Shown here: positions 1-10,032 of the stretch, one piece after another
Layout of the letters: each line of letters starts with the position of its first letter
Numbering within the stretch: position 1 is the first letter of the stretch
NCBI GenBank assembly: GCA_014155875.1
Contig: JACEFZ010028139.1
Coordinates: 358,363-422,362, forward strand
DNA: 64,000 bases
Direction: 5' to 3'
From: Cepaea nemoralis
Taxonomy: Eukaryota; Mollusca; Gastropoda; Stylommatophora; Helicidae
The notes under the pieces: model-generated
What the model was told of the DNA's origin: nothing
The model's input: the letters and a program-made list of their open reading frames with translations, nothing else
Databases searched by the model: none
Made by a program: the position numbers and the translations under genes

Positions 1-163
1 GGAGAGAGTGATTGAGCTAGAAATGGTGAGGAAATGGTGAGGGCATGCGTTCGTACGTGTATGTGTGAGAGTGAGTGAGGGAGTGTGTGTGTGCGTGCGT
101 TCATGCGTATGTGTATGTGTGAGAGAGTGTGATTGAGAGAGTGAGTGTGTGTGTGTATAGAAT

Positions 164-199
<36 letters not shown>

Positions 200-607
200 T
201 GAATGAGTGAGGAGTGAATGAGTGAGAGGGTGAGTGTGTGTGAGTGAGTGAATGAGTGTTAGAGTGTGTGCGTGTGTGCGTGCTTGCGTGTGAGAAAGAG
301 AGTAAAAGAGTGAGTGAGTGAGTGAGTGAGTGCGCTAGGGTAAGTGAAACATTGAGTGATAGCGTGAGGGTGTGTGTCTGTCTGTGTATGAGTGAGAAAG
401 AGAGAGCGAGAGAGAGAGAGAGAGAGTAAGAGAGTTAGAGATAAAGTGAATGAAGATGGACAGAGTGAATGAATGAGGGAAATAGTGAGAGAGAGAGAGT
501 GAGCGAGCGAGAGAGAGAGTGAGACAGTGGGAGAGTTGATGTGTTAGTGTGTGTGCGTGAGCGCGCGCATGCTTGTGAGTGTGTGTATGTGAAAGAATAC
601 AGAGAGA

Positions 608-674
<67 letters not shown>

Positions 675-690
675 GAAGAATTGAGCAGAC
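1..690. repeat. GT/GA microsatellite block
   Basis: Low-complexity sequence of interspersed GT, GAGT and GA runs. It ends in an almost pure GA run at about 599-672. The long serine/leucine-rich open frame on the minus strand is a by-product of the dinucleotide repeat and is not a gene. Confidence 0.95.
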
Positions 691-1045
691 GCATGTCATG
701 TAACAAGCATTTTATGTAACACGCGAATCCATATGTTTGTGAATTCTCATCTGTCATATTATCAGTTAAATACCATTTTATCTTATCATGTATAATATAA
801 ACTTATGTACATTACTGTAGTTTGAGTGAGAGAGTCAGTGAGTGTGAATGACAGACAGAATGAGTGTGTGTGTGTGTGTGCCTTCTCTGTGTGTATCTCT
901 GTGTGTGGGAGCATCACTATTTTTTACGTCACACACTGTATATGTACACATTTTTATCAATGTTTAACATTTTTATGGCAATTGTCAGTGTATGTGTGTG
1001 AGTAAAGTGTGGGAGTTTGTTCATACTAGTTTCACTGCTTTTGTA
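691..1045. other. Spacer without recognised gene
   Basis: AT-rich unique-looking sequence with a short GT run near 865-905. No open frame, RNA gene or mobile-element end could be supported. Confidence 0.6.
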
Positions 1046-1310
1046 TGTGTCTAGATGTGAGGATGTGTGAGTGTGTGTGTGGAGGATGTGTGTGAGTGTG
1101 GGGGGATGTGTGGGTGGGGGTATGCGTTTGGATGGGTTGGGGTGTATGGGTGTTGGTGGGTAGTGATATTTGTGGATGTTGGTGGGATGTGTGGATGGAT
1201 GTGTGGGGGTGAAAGTAGGGGTGTGGGAATGGGTGTGGGGGATGTGTGTATGGGTAGAGAATGTGTGTATGGGACAGGTGCGAGGATGTGTGTTTGGATG
1301 GGGGATATAT
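1046..1310. repeat. G/T-rich minisatellite, left part
   Basis: Irregular tandem units built from ggatgtgtgggtg-like words, strongly G-rich on the plus strand. The same sequence type resumes at 5236 after LINE-A copy 1, so the two blocks look like one array split by the LINE. Open frames on either strand here are compositional. Confidence 0.85.
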
Positions 1311-2037
1311 CGGTACTACCTGCTTTCTGTCAGCGCCGAAGGTTGGGCGGCGCTTACCAAACCCGACACCCCACATTGTGCCAACGGCTTCGGGCGGAAG
1401 AGCGCAATTGGGAGGGTACTAGCCTTATCCTGGTGCGAGGAAATGCAACCCAAAGACAAAATAAGTCATGGCAGGGCAGACCAGGCCCTAAGCCTTGGTT
1501 GGCAGCTGGTCTAGGATCGAAGCTCCGACAGGCGGACAGTTAGAGCATTGCTTTGCTGATCCGGCAGCTTCTGCAGCTTGTCTTGTTCCAGATTATAGGT
1601 GTCAACTTTCCTCTGGAGTGAACTAGGCAGGCCGAGAGAGGGATCATGCTGCATGGGCAACACATGGTTTCTTTATTTTAGCCCAGGCTTTGTGCTATGG
1701 AGAGGCAATAACTCCATCCCTGGTCTTAACCGGTCTCGGAATCAAAGCGAGAGGCAACTGTTACGGGTTATAAGTCCTTGTCAGTTGGCGTAGACATGGG
1801 GCGCCACGCGTTGCCTCTGACGGTGGGAGACACCTACAGGTGTCACTGATCAGCTACCGCCCGCCTCAAGCTGGGCAGCCCCCAGCCAATTGGGTGCTGA
1901 TCCGCCACAGCCTGCCTGCTTCAATGGGTGCTTGGGGCTAGGACAAAATCTGAATCGCAGGCTGTAAAACCAATGCACCAGGTACTAATAAAAAGAATAG
2001 AAACCTCAAGCTACGGCTTGCAACCTGGAACGTGAGA
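1311..2037 (+). other. LINE-A leader (5' UTR) with terminal hairpin
   Basis: Leader of LINE-A copy 1. A perfect 7-bp stem (agcgccg at 1332-1338, cggcgct at 1348-1354) with a 9-nt loop lies about 20 nt from the 5' end. The stem is identical in copy 2 (10668-10674 and 10684-10690), with a single loop change. The only in-frame ATG in the last ~115 bases of the leader (1924) is cut off by TAG at 1939 and TGA at 1951. A promoter or ribozyme role is possible but not shown. Confidence 0.6.
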
Positions 2038-5000
2038 ACCATGTGTCCAGGATTTTCCACTGACTTGACAAATATTGACGATGTGAGAAAAACGGCTGTG
2101 ATTGATGCTGAACTCGATCGTCTTAACATTGATATTGCTGGCCTGCAGGAGACTCGCCTCGCTGAGGAAGGGTCACTCAGGGAAAACAATTACACCTTTT
2201 TTTGGAAGGGAAGAGGGCAGGCAGAAAAAAGGCAACATGGTGTGGGCTTTGCAGTGAAGAACTCGCTACTGGGAATGATTGATATCTCAGCTGGAGGTAA
2301 TGAAAGATTATTATCACTGCGCTTGGCAACCTCCTGTGGATTTGCCACCATTCTCACTGCATATGCACCGACACTCGCTTCCTCTGATGATGTGAAGGAT
2401 ATGTTCTATGAGCAGCTAGACTCTGCGATCAAGGCAGTTCCAAAATCCGACTACATTTATATGCTCGGTGATTTCAATGCTCGTGTGGGCAAGGACTCGA
2501 GTTCATGGCCAGTGTGCCTTGGAAAATACAACATCGGTCACATGAATCATAATGGGCAAAGGCTGCTGGAACATTGCACTAGAAATGACCTATGTATTAC
2601 AAACTCCTTTTTTAAAACAAAAGAGATGCATAAGGTCACATGGAAACATCCAAGATCCGGCCATTGGCATCAGCTGGACTTCATTATCACACGGAGACAA
2701 CATCTGAACCATACATCATTAACTCGAAGTTACCACAGTGCTGACTGTGATACAGATCATTCTTTGGTTGTTGCAAGGGTTAGACTGAGACCAAAGAGAA
2801 TCTACACAGCTAAACACAAGTCTAGCCCCAGGATTAATATTACTAACACTCACGATCCTGGAAAGTGCTTTGAATTTCAACAGCAACTTGAAGACGCTTT
2901 CAATGATACATCAGAAAATTGTATAGTAAATGATAAATGGAGTAAACTTAAGGAAACTATTTATAAAACAGCGGTAGGGGTTTACGGCACTGTGGATCAT
3001 AAGAGGCAGGACTGGTTTGCGGCAAACAGCCAGATACTGCAGCCCTTGATTGATAAAAAGAAGATAGCTCTCTTAAGAAACAAGGAAAGACCAACGCGTA
3101 ACACTCTGAGTGAGCTGAAGCAAGCAAGGAATGATGTACAAAAGGCTGCCAGGCAGTGTGCGAATGACTATTGGATCAAGTTATGTGAGTCCATTCAAAT
3201 CGCAAGTGATAAGGGAAACATCAGAAGCATGTATGAAGGGATAAAGAAAGCCTGTGGTCCAATGATCAAAAGAAGTGCACCGCTGAAAACCTTGACTGGA
3301 GAAATCATCACTGATAAGAAACAGCAGATGGATAGATGGGTCGAGCACTATTTAGAGCTTTACTCAAGTGAGACCAAGCTAGCGGATGATGCCCTCAACG
3401 CCATAGAGGCCCTGCCAACTCTTGACCACCTGGACACACTTCCCACTATAACAGAAGTTAAGTGTGCTATAAATGAGCTTGCATCTGGCAAGGCTCCAGG
3501 TAAGGATGGGATTCCAATAGAGGTGATCAGGAGTGGGCAAGACACACTCGCTCTACAGATCCACCAGCTAATAGAGCTATGCTGGCGAGAAGGACAAGTC
3601 CCACAGGATTTCAAAGATTCAAACATCATAACGCTGTACAAGAACAAGGGAGATCGGAGCGACTGTAACAACTATAGGGGTATCTCACTTCTGTGTATTG
3701 TTGGGAAAGTATTTGCTAGAATTGTCCTGCACAGACTTCAAGTCCTGGGAGATCAAGTCTACCCCGAATCACAGTGTGGCTTCCGTCAGAACCGGTCTAC
3801 CATTGATATGATATTCTCATTGCGACAGATGCAAGAAAAATGCCGGGAACAAAATCAGCCACTGTTTATTGCCTTCATCGACCTCACAAAGGCATTCGAT
3901 TTGGTCAGTCGTGAGGGTCTGTTCAAAGCACTAAACAAGATTGGCTGCCCACCAACTCTCCTGTCCATTGTGGAATCGTTCCACACAGGCATGAAGGGTA
4001 TAATCAAGTTTGATGGCTCAACTTCAGAAGAGTTTGAAATCAAGAGTGGAGTTAAGCAAGGCTGTGTGCTAGCCCCCACCCTCTTTGGGATATACTTTTC
4101 ACTTCTACTGAAATATGCCTTTCGTGATCAGGATGATGGTATATACATTCACTCACGCTCAGATGGTGGCCTCTATAATGCTCAGAGATTGAAGGCCAAG
4201 ACCAAAATTAGCAGGGTACTAATCAGAGAGTTGCTTTTTGCGGATGATGCTGCGATTACGACCCACTCTGAGGAAGAATTACAACATCTACTATCTGCAT
4301 TCTCCAATGCTTGTTCTGAATTCGGTTTAACAATTAACAAAAAGAAGACACAGATTATGTCACAAGGTGCACATGGTGTACCATCAATCTTTATTGACGA
4401 CGCCGAACTGGAGATAGTAGACCATTTTACATATCTAGGATCAGAGGTAAATAGCAAATTATCCCTCGATCAGGAAATCAACATCAGGATTGGCAAGGCA
4501 GCAACAACAATGAACATGTTAGCAAAAAGAGTCTGGGAGAACAGGAAGCTTACTGCCAAAACAAAAGTCCTCGTCTACCAAGCCTGTGTCCTTAGTACTC
4601 TTCTTTATGGCAGTGAAACCTGGACAACTTACTCACGCCAAGAGAAACGTTTAAACAGCTTTCATATGCGGTGTCTGCGAAGAATACTTGGTATTAAGTG
4701 GCAAGACAAAATCACAAATACTGAAGTATTGGAAAGATCAGGTTGTGTGACGGTGTATTCCATGCTCAGTCTTCGTAGACTTAGATGGATAGGACACGTT
4801 AGGAGGATGGATGATGGTAGAATACAAAAGGACATCTTTTTTGATGAATTACAGACGGGTAGGAGATCTCAGGGTCGGCCTCTACTACGATACAAAGATG
4901 TGTGTAAGCGGGACATGATTGATACAGGCATTGATAATGCACATTGGGAGCACGTCGCCGCTGAACGTGTTGCATGGAGGGCAACTATCAGAAACGGAAT

Positions 5001-5169
5001 AAAGACAAAGGAGAAAATGATTGCAGATAAAGCACACACAGAGCGTGAGAGACGTAAGATGGTGCAAAATGGTGGAAATGACCATGTTTTCACATGCACC
5101 TACTGTGGGCAAACATTTGCAGCAAGAATTGGCCTTACCAGCCACACTCGCCACCGCCATGGATCGTAG
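2038..5169 (+). CDS. LINE-A ORF: APE endonuclease-reverse transcriptase with C2H2 finger
   Basis: Multifunctional retrotransposition protein of about 1043 residues, intact. Residue numbers count from the GTG two codons upstream of the ATG. The N-terminal APE-type endonuclease shows LQETRL near residue 40, YAPTL near 111, LGDFNARVG near 146 and SADCDTDHSL near 236-245. The reverse transcriptase follows (NIITLYKNKGDRSDCNNYRG near 530, FIDLTKAFD, GVKQGC, FADDA near 735). The C-terminal region carries LRWIGHVRRMDDGRI, a GRPLLRYKD motif and a final CxxC..HxxxxH finger. The first ATG is 2038, but the frame is open upstream to 1954 and encodes LATWNVRT there. That stretch is the conserved first strand of APE, including its Asn. 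An ATG start therefore omits part of the fold, and the true start is uncertain. There is no RNase H domain. Confidence 0.9.
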   Translation, partial: TMCPGFSTDLTNIDDVRKTAVIDAELDRLNIDIAGLQETRLAEEGSLRENNYTFFWKGRGQAEKRQHGVGFAVKNSLLGMIDISAGGNERLLSLRLATSCGFATILTAYAPTLASSDDVKDMFYEQLDSAIKAVPKSDYIYMLGDFNARVGKDSSSWPVCLGKYNIGHMNHNGQRLLEHCTRNDLCITNSFFKTKEMHKVTWKHPRSGHWHQLDFIITRRQHLNHTSLTRSYHSADCDTDHSLVVARVRLRPKRIYTAKHKSSPRINITNTHDPGKCFEFQQQLEDAFNDTSENCIVNDKWSKLKETIYKTAVGVYGTVDHKRQDWFAANSQILQPLIDKKKIALLRNKERPTRNTLSELKQARNDVQKAARQCANDYWIKLCESIQIASDKGNIRSMYEGIKKACGPMIKRSAPLKTLTGEIITDKKQQMDRWVEHYLELYSSETKLADDALNAIEALPTLDHLDTLPTITEVKCAINELASGKAPGKDGIPIEVIRSGQDTLALQIHQLIELCWREGQVPQDFKDSNIITLYKNKGDRSDCNNYRGISLLCIVGKVFARIVLHRLQVLGDQVYPESQCGFRQNRSTIDMIFSLRQMQEKCREQNQPLFIAFIDLTKAFDLVSREGLFKALNKIGCPPTLLSIVESFHTGMKGIIKFDGSTSEEFEIKSGVKQGCVLAPTLFGIYFSLLLKYAFRDQDDGIYIHSRSDGGLYNAQRLKAKTKISRVLIRELLFADDAAITTHSEEELQHLLSAFSNACSEFGLTINKKKTQIMSQGAHGVPSIFIDDAELEIVDHFTYLGSEVNSKLSLDQEINIRIGKAATTMNMLAKRVWENRKLTAKTKVLVYQACVLSTLLYGSETWTTYSRQEKRLNSFHMRCLRRILGIKWQDKITNTEVLERSGCVTVYSMLSLRRLRWIGHVRRMDDGRIQKDIFFDELQTGRRSQGRPLLRYKDVCKRDMIDTGIDNAHWEHVAAERVAWRATIRNGIKTKEKMIADKAHTERERRKMVQNGGNDHVFTCTYCGQTFAARIGLTSHTRHRHGS

Positions 5170-5235
5170 TTATTAAGCCTTTTTAAAGCACAATGTACCA
5201 AACTATCGTCTGTCAAGACGGAAAGGTGCCAATGA

Positions 5236-6275
5236 TGTGTGGGTGGGTGGAGATATGTGGATGGTTTGGGGAAGTATGTGTGGGTGGTGGGGCTGTGTGG
5301 GTAGAGGATGTGTGTGGGTGGATTGGTGATATAAGGGCGGGTGGGGAGAAGTGTATGGTGTTTGGGTTTGGGATACGTGTGTGGTGTGTTGGTGGAGGAA
5401 TGTGTGCATGGTGTGTGGGTGGGGGTATGTTTGTGGTGGTATGGGTGAAGATATGTGTGTGAGTGGGGGATAGTGTGTGGTGTGGGGGATGTGTGTGATG
5501 GGTGCGGGGAATGTGGGTATGGGTGGGGGATATGTGTGGGTGAGTAGGGGATGCGTGGTGGTTGGGGGAATTATGTGTGGGTGGTGGGGGTGTGTGGGTG
5601 GGGGATGTGTGCGTGGATGGGGAATGTGTGGGTGGGGGTGTGTTGAGTGGCTTAGGGATGTGTAGGTGGGTGAGGGATGTGTATGTTTCGGGGTGGGATG
5701 CGTGAGTGGGTGGAGGATGTGTGTGGGTAGGAGTATTGTGATCGACAGATGTTTGGTTGGGGTGGGTGGGTAGGGATGTGTGGGTGCGTAGTGGAGGAGT
5801 GTGTGTTGGTGGATGGGTGGGGAATGTGTGTGGGTGGGGAGAGGTGTATGGTGTGTTGGTTGGCGATAAGTGTGTGGGTGGGGTATGTATGTGTGGGTGT
5901 GGGATTTGTGTGGTGTGTGGGTGGGGGTATGTGGGGTTGGTGGGTGAGGGTATCTGCGTGGGTGTGGGTGTGGATATTGTGTGGTATGTGGGTGGGGGAT
6001 ATGTGTGTGGTGTGTAGGTGGGGATGTGTCGTAGTATGTGGGTGTGGGATGTGTGGGTGAGGGATATGTGTGTGTGGTGCGTGGGTTGGGAATATTGCGT
6101 GGTAGGGGATGTATGTGATGTGCGGGTGGAGGATGTGTGTGGTGGGGGATTGGGTAAGGGCATGTGTGGGTGGGTGGTGGGGTGTGTGTGAGTCGATTGG
6201 GGATGTATAGGAGGTTAGGGAGATGTGTGTGTGTGTGTGGGTAGGGAGATGTCAGTTGGTGGGGATGTGTGTGTC
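5236..6275. repeat. G/T-rich minisatellite, right part
   Basis: Continuation of the array at 1046-1310: irregular units of gtgtgggtggggga-like words over about 1 kb. It is G-rich on the plus strand and could form G-quadruplexes. The His/Pro/Thr-rich 316-residue open frame on the minus strand is a compositional artefact. Confidence 0.9.
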
Positions 6276-6451
6276 TTTTTATCGTTGATCATGAATATTC
6301 CTGAACTGACTATTTAGCTAGGTTACTTTCGCTGCCTTATATTTTCATGCCATTTCTTCATGCATTCTTGTATAATAGAGGGAGTCTAGTAGCTGGCTGC
6401 TCTACACAGATCTAGTTGCCAGATGTCTGAAGTCAGACTCCACCTGGTCAC

Positions 6452-6724
6452 TTGAAACGTCACGAAAGTTTGGAGAGAACAATGATGGAGGGGTTTATGC
6501 CTGGGAAGAGAAGAAGAGGAAGGCCAAAGAGAAGATGGGTGCAGTATGTGGTGGATGATCTCCAGATGGGTGTAACGGTCGCGGGACATCTTGCTTATGA
6601 TCGAGAGGTTTTCCGGAAGGTTGTTATGGGAGCGAAGTTCTGCAAAGGACATGCTTTGGCTGCCAAAGAGTGCCTTCGCAACTGGAAAAGCCGCCTTTTC
6701 TGCTCCCGCATGGGAACGGAGTAG
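6452..6724 (+). pseudogene. LINE reverse-transcriptase C-terminal fragment
   Basis: The open frame encodes MMEGFMPGKRRRGRPKRRW followed by VQYVVDDLQMGV and a Cys/His-containing tail. The GRRRRGRPxxRW pattern is typical of the region after the RT domain in many LINE ORFs. No RT core lies upstream (6276-6450 is unrelated), so this is a 5'-truncated relic. The family could not be named. Confidence 0.6.
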
Positions 6725-6780
6725 TTGTGCTTTTTGTTTTTTTGTATTTCGTTCTTTTATCTATCTGTGTTGTCCTGTCC

Positions 6781-6811
6781 TTGACAAAGATTCTGAGAAT
6801 CGAAACGTCGG
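6781..6811 (+). other. Degraded hammerhead-like motif
   Basis: The string TTGACAAA is followed by a 5-bp stem (GATTC, loop TGA, GAATC, 6789-6801) and then GAAACGTC. The order CUGANGA, stem II, GAAA is the hammerhead ribozyme core. Two core bases differ here: C3 is T and G8 is A. Hammerhead motifs are known from the repeats of Penelope-like elements, and the surrounding words (tctatctgtgttgtcctgtc, cgaaacgtcgg) have that flavour. This may be the end of such an element, with catalysis lost. Confidence 0.35.
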
Positions 6812-7023
6812 CCGTACTGTGTGTCGTATTGTACGCTATTGTGTGTATTTTATTTCATTATTCATTTTATATATTTATTGATTGCTTCTAATTTTGGATT
6901 TTCACCTGTATTCCGGTATACGATGGATCTCCTTGTAAGGTATGTGCAACATGTTTATGTTTAGTACGTTTCTTCTCGCAGGAGCTAAATATACCTATTT
7001 GTTTCCAATGCATATTGTTATAT

Positions 7024-7143
7024 CCTATCACTTCCATAGTTAAAGTGACTCTGTATAGTAGCTATCACTTCCATAGTTAAATTGACGTTGGATAGTAGCT
7101 ATCACATCTATAGTTAAATTGACGTTGTATAGTAGCTATCCGC
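7024..7143. repeat. 37-bp minisatellite, left part
   Basis: About three units of a 37-bp repeat with key words agtagctatcacttccatag and ttaaagtgactctgtat. The array resumes at 7668 after an inserted element. Confidence 0.85.
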
Positions 7144-7185
7144 AATTGAAATACCACTACTTTTATCGTTTCTTTACTTATTCAG

Positions 7186-7667
7186 TCTCAAGCGGTGGAG
7201 ATTTGCTCGCAAAAGGCGAGCAATATCTCCGGCGGGCCTATTCCCGGTGGTCGTGGGATCGCAAAAGTCAGGCAGAGAGTCTGACGGTAGTACACGCTTT
7301 ACTTGTGATTGACAGATGTACGCGTCCTATGGTCCAGGTGCGTAGAAGGCCCTCACCCGCCGGACTTGGCTGAACGTCTCTAAGTCAGGTTCCATGGGTT
7401 CCAGGGTCTAGCCACCACTCGCCACCTGTTCGTGGAGGCGAGGTTTCGGAGGTTTGACGCTGAGCCGCCAGCGTCTGCAGCCTACCTTGTTCCAGACGTA
7501 TTGGTTACCCATTTCCTCTGGAGTATGCAAGGCAAGGCCGAGAGAGGGAACATGTTATTTGGGCACCACATGTTTCTCTGAAGCTCTGCCAAGGCATTGT
7601 GATGGAATTTTGGCCACATTCCAACTCACATACTTTGGTCTGTCAAGACTGTAAGGTGCCACTCACA
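7186..7667 (+). mobile_element. Non-autonomous LINE-A derivative
   Basis: A ~480-bp element set inside a 37-bp minisatellite. Bases 7468-7560 match the LINE-A leader (1566-1660: gcagc...cttgttccaga, tttcctctggagt, ggccgagagaggga). Bases 7640-7667 match the LINE-A 3' end (tctgtcaagac, aaggtgcc). The whole coding region is missing. The first ~280 bp differ from LINE-A and start with a hairpin (ggagatttgctcgc, loop aaaa, then its near-complement, 7197-7229). This is the architecture expected of a deletion derivative mobilised in trans by LINE-A. The exact 5' end is uncertain. Confidence 0.7.
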
Positions 7668-7955
7668 GTAACTATCACCTCCATAGTTAAAGTGACTCAG
7701 TATAGTAGCTATCACTTCCATAGTTAAAGTGACTCTGTATAGTAGCTATCGCTTCCTTAGTTAAAGTAACTCTGTATAGTAGCTATCACTTCCATAGTTA
7801 AAGTGACTCTGTATAGTAGCTATCACTTCCATAGTTAAAGTAACTCTGCATAGTAGCTATCACTTCCATAGTTAAGGTAGCGTCTTATAGTAATTACCTC
7901 CATAGATAAGGTAGCGTCTTACATTAATTACCTCCATAGATAAGATATAATTATA
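7668..7955. repeat. 37-bp minisatellite, right part
   Basis: About seven to eight further units of the 37-bp repeat seen at 7024-7143, decaying at the right into shorter ctccatagataaggtagcg units. Confidence 0.85.
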
Positions 7956-8341
7956 TAGCTATGAACTCCTCCAGAGATTAGATGATCATGTTAGAAACCT
8001 AAACGGTTTAGTAAATATACAATTGATCATGGCCTGTTTTGCATATGTTGAGTCAATGGCACTTTACCGTGCTATTTACTCGCACACCCATAAATACATA
8101 CGCTTTGTTCAATATGTTATGTGTGTGTTCAAGAAAATGCATTGTTTCAGAACGGGACAATTGATATTGCCAAGCAACCAACAAACAAGAATTAGACGTG
8201 ATGGAGAAGCACGCAATGTCAACATCGTAGGTAGCGACAAACTGAAAGTACATAGCAACGGTAATGCCATTGTATGGAAACAAGGACACAGAATTTAAAT
8301 TAATATATACACAAACACACTTAAAACCTAGATAATAATAC

Positions 8342-8345
<4 letters not shown>
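7956..8345. other. Spacer without recognised gene
   Basis: A 91-codon plus-strand frame (8023-8298) is present but shows no recognisable domain. No RNA gene or element end was seen. Confidence 0.5.
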
Positions 8346-8429
<84 letters not shown>

Positions 8430-8446
8430 ACACACACACACACACA
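8346..8446. repeat. GA then CA microsatellite
   Basis: Pure GA run of about 38 units (8347-8422), a short A run, then CA units to about 8446. Confidence 0.97.
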
Positions 8447-9569
8447 TACATACAGAGCCTGTCCTACAACTGGGCGTGTCCACCGGGTGGCGGATGGTGG
8501 AATGACACAGGTTAGACGTGGATATGCTGAATAAATGGCCGTTGGGAAGCGGTGGTGACTGTGAGGAGGCGAGTTAGTTGGGCAGCTATCTCTATAAAGT
8601 ACATCACAAGAATGTGACATAGCCATCGGCGGGTAAAAGACACCATTACACAACCTCTACTCCTGCTGCCTTGCAATGTCTGTCATTTTAAACAAAGGCT
8701 ATTGATGTGGAAACATACACAAACCGGCGGAAGGCAAAGGGAACCACCAATATAGATATCGCTGACTCCCGGTCGCCAACATGGCGGTTAGGCGTTGAAC
8801 CATTAAGGTCTGTGGCGTGTTTTTGCTTGCAGCTACGGTTTGCAATCGCATTTTCCTCATGTTGGACTGAGTGAGTGCGTGGGTGACACTGTGAGCTGTG
8901 AAATTCGCAGGGAACATCTGTCCTGTACAGTGATCTGCATGTTCGGAACAATGATTACCGGCTGTTGCTGAATAGACTGATTTGCCTTTTCGGTTTACGA
9001 GTGCTTTTTTCAGGAGCCTCCCGGGAGTTGGCGCTGAAGCTGCGGAGTTCGTGCTTTGTGCGACACTTTCGGTGGGTGGCCCTGTGGTAAAATACCGAGA
9101 TATGTGAGAAAACTCGGGTCAATGAGGTCTTTCTGGTGACTGCCGAGTCCATCGACGATGAACTGTGGTTTTCGTGCATTAATTTTGTGTTGGCATTCTG
9201 GCAGCGGCATTATGCTCAGTGTACCTGTGCGGACTGTTGGATTGCCGAGACTCCTGCCTATTCCACTTTTCACATTAGACAGTGAGGAGCATTTTGTGTG
9301 GCACAGGAATGGAGCATGATAGGGACAACCCGTTGCCGTGAAGTTGAAACCCCGACCGACTGACCGACCGATAACTCTCCGCGTCGGTAACTCACGGGGT
9401 ATTTGAGCCCGTCGCTCAGAAAGCAATGGCAAACTACTGAGAGTAATCTTGCCAAGAAATCAACAATCAGCTGAAAGATGTTGATGTTGACAGCGATGTC
9501 ATGTAAAGGATATGCGAAAAGACCAGACCAGACATTTCTTTGGATTAATACAACAGTTTCGAAATAACG
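8447..9569. other. Possible LINE leader
   Basis: GC-richer sequence with no sustained open frame. It leads directly into an APE endonuclease relic at 9570 and includes caatggcaaactactgagag (9425-9444) and ttgccaagaaatc. It may be the 5' UTR of that LINE. Its left boundary is not visible. Confidence 0.35.
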
Positions 9570-9719
9570 GCGATACTCGGGGAATTCAATGCACAAGTAA
9601 GGAATTAAAAAGTGAGCGGCGTTAATGGTAGCTATGACCTAGGTAACAGGAATGGGAGAGGTGACAGGTTAATAGCATGGACAGAATCTCATGATAAGGT
9701 AATAGGTAATGCCTGGTTC
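9570..9719 (+). pseudogene. LINE APE-endonuclease fragment
   Basis: The frame reads ILGEFNAQV, an in-frame stop, then GSYDLGNRNGRGDRLIAW and VIGNAWF. This matches the LGDFNAxVG ... GxGxRNxRGxRLxxW ... NTWF stretch of APE endonucleases, with Asp changed to Glu in the first motif. The match stops at about 9720. It is a dead fragment of a LINE that is not LINE-A and is closer in style to LINE-B at 31746-34205. Confidence 0.6.
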
Positions 9720-9867
9720 TAACACCTAAAACTCTTGGAAGAGCCCTTGAGATATGTTCTTATAGTTACTAGATGGATACAACACAGAGAATACTGTGAT
9801 AATATAGGCCAGACGCAAGTATTCAAGGCAGTGTGAAAGGCCCATACATACTTGCTGCAGTTGGTGA

Positions 9868-10032
9868 GGATGCTCTACATCACATGAAGCTAGAGTTCTT
9901 TCCGGTGCCATCATTCTCTCGTCTCATAATCTTAATGCACCTATAGCGACACTCGTTCCCCTTCCTCTGGGAAAACCTAGTGAAGCTAATCAATTATTTA
10001 AGCGCCGTCTCCGCAACCAGTGGTGGATGTAA
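9868..10032 (+). pseudogene. Short unrecognised coding-like relic
   Basis: A 55-codon open stretch ends with LPLGKPSEANQLFKRRLRN and QWWM before TAA. The composition looks protein-like and unlike the flanks, but I cannot name a family. It may be part of another retroelement. Confidence 0.25.

Larger units (their letters stand above)
1311..5235 (+). mobile_element. LINE-A copy 1, full-length APE-type non-LTR retrotransposon
   Basis: About 3.9 kb. The boundaries come from comparison with the second copy at 10647-23165. Both begin with cggtactacctgctttctg and both end with ctgtcaagacgg, then aaggtgccaatga. The element has a ~720-bp leader, one long ORF (endonuclease, reverse transcriptase, C-terminal zinc finger) and a ~65-bp 3' UTR with no poly(A) tail. 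Both flanks are the same G/T-rich minisatellite. I see no clear target-site duplication. A single ORF, a short 3' UTR and no RNase H domain are RTE-like traits, but I do not assign a clade firmly. Confidence 0.9.

Noticed and set aside
1046..1543. Plus-strand frames of 158 and 114 codons crossing the LINE-A 5' boundary
   Set aside because: They begin in the G/T-rich repeat and run into the LINE-A leader, so they join unrelated sequences.
5213..6163. A His/Pro/Thr-rich 316-residue protein
   Set aside because: Compositional product of G/T-rich repeats. No start context or domain.
8690..9180. Host exon suggested by higher GC content
   Set aside because: No sustained frame or splice pattern, and the region leads directly into a LINE endonuclease relic.
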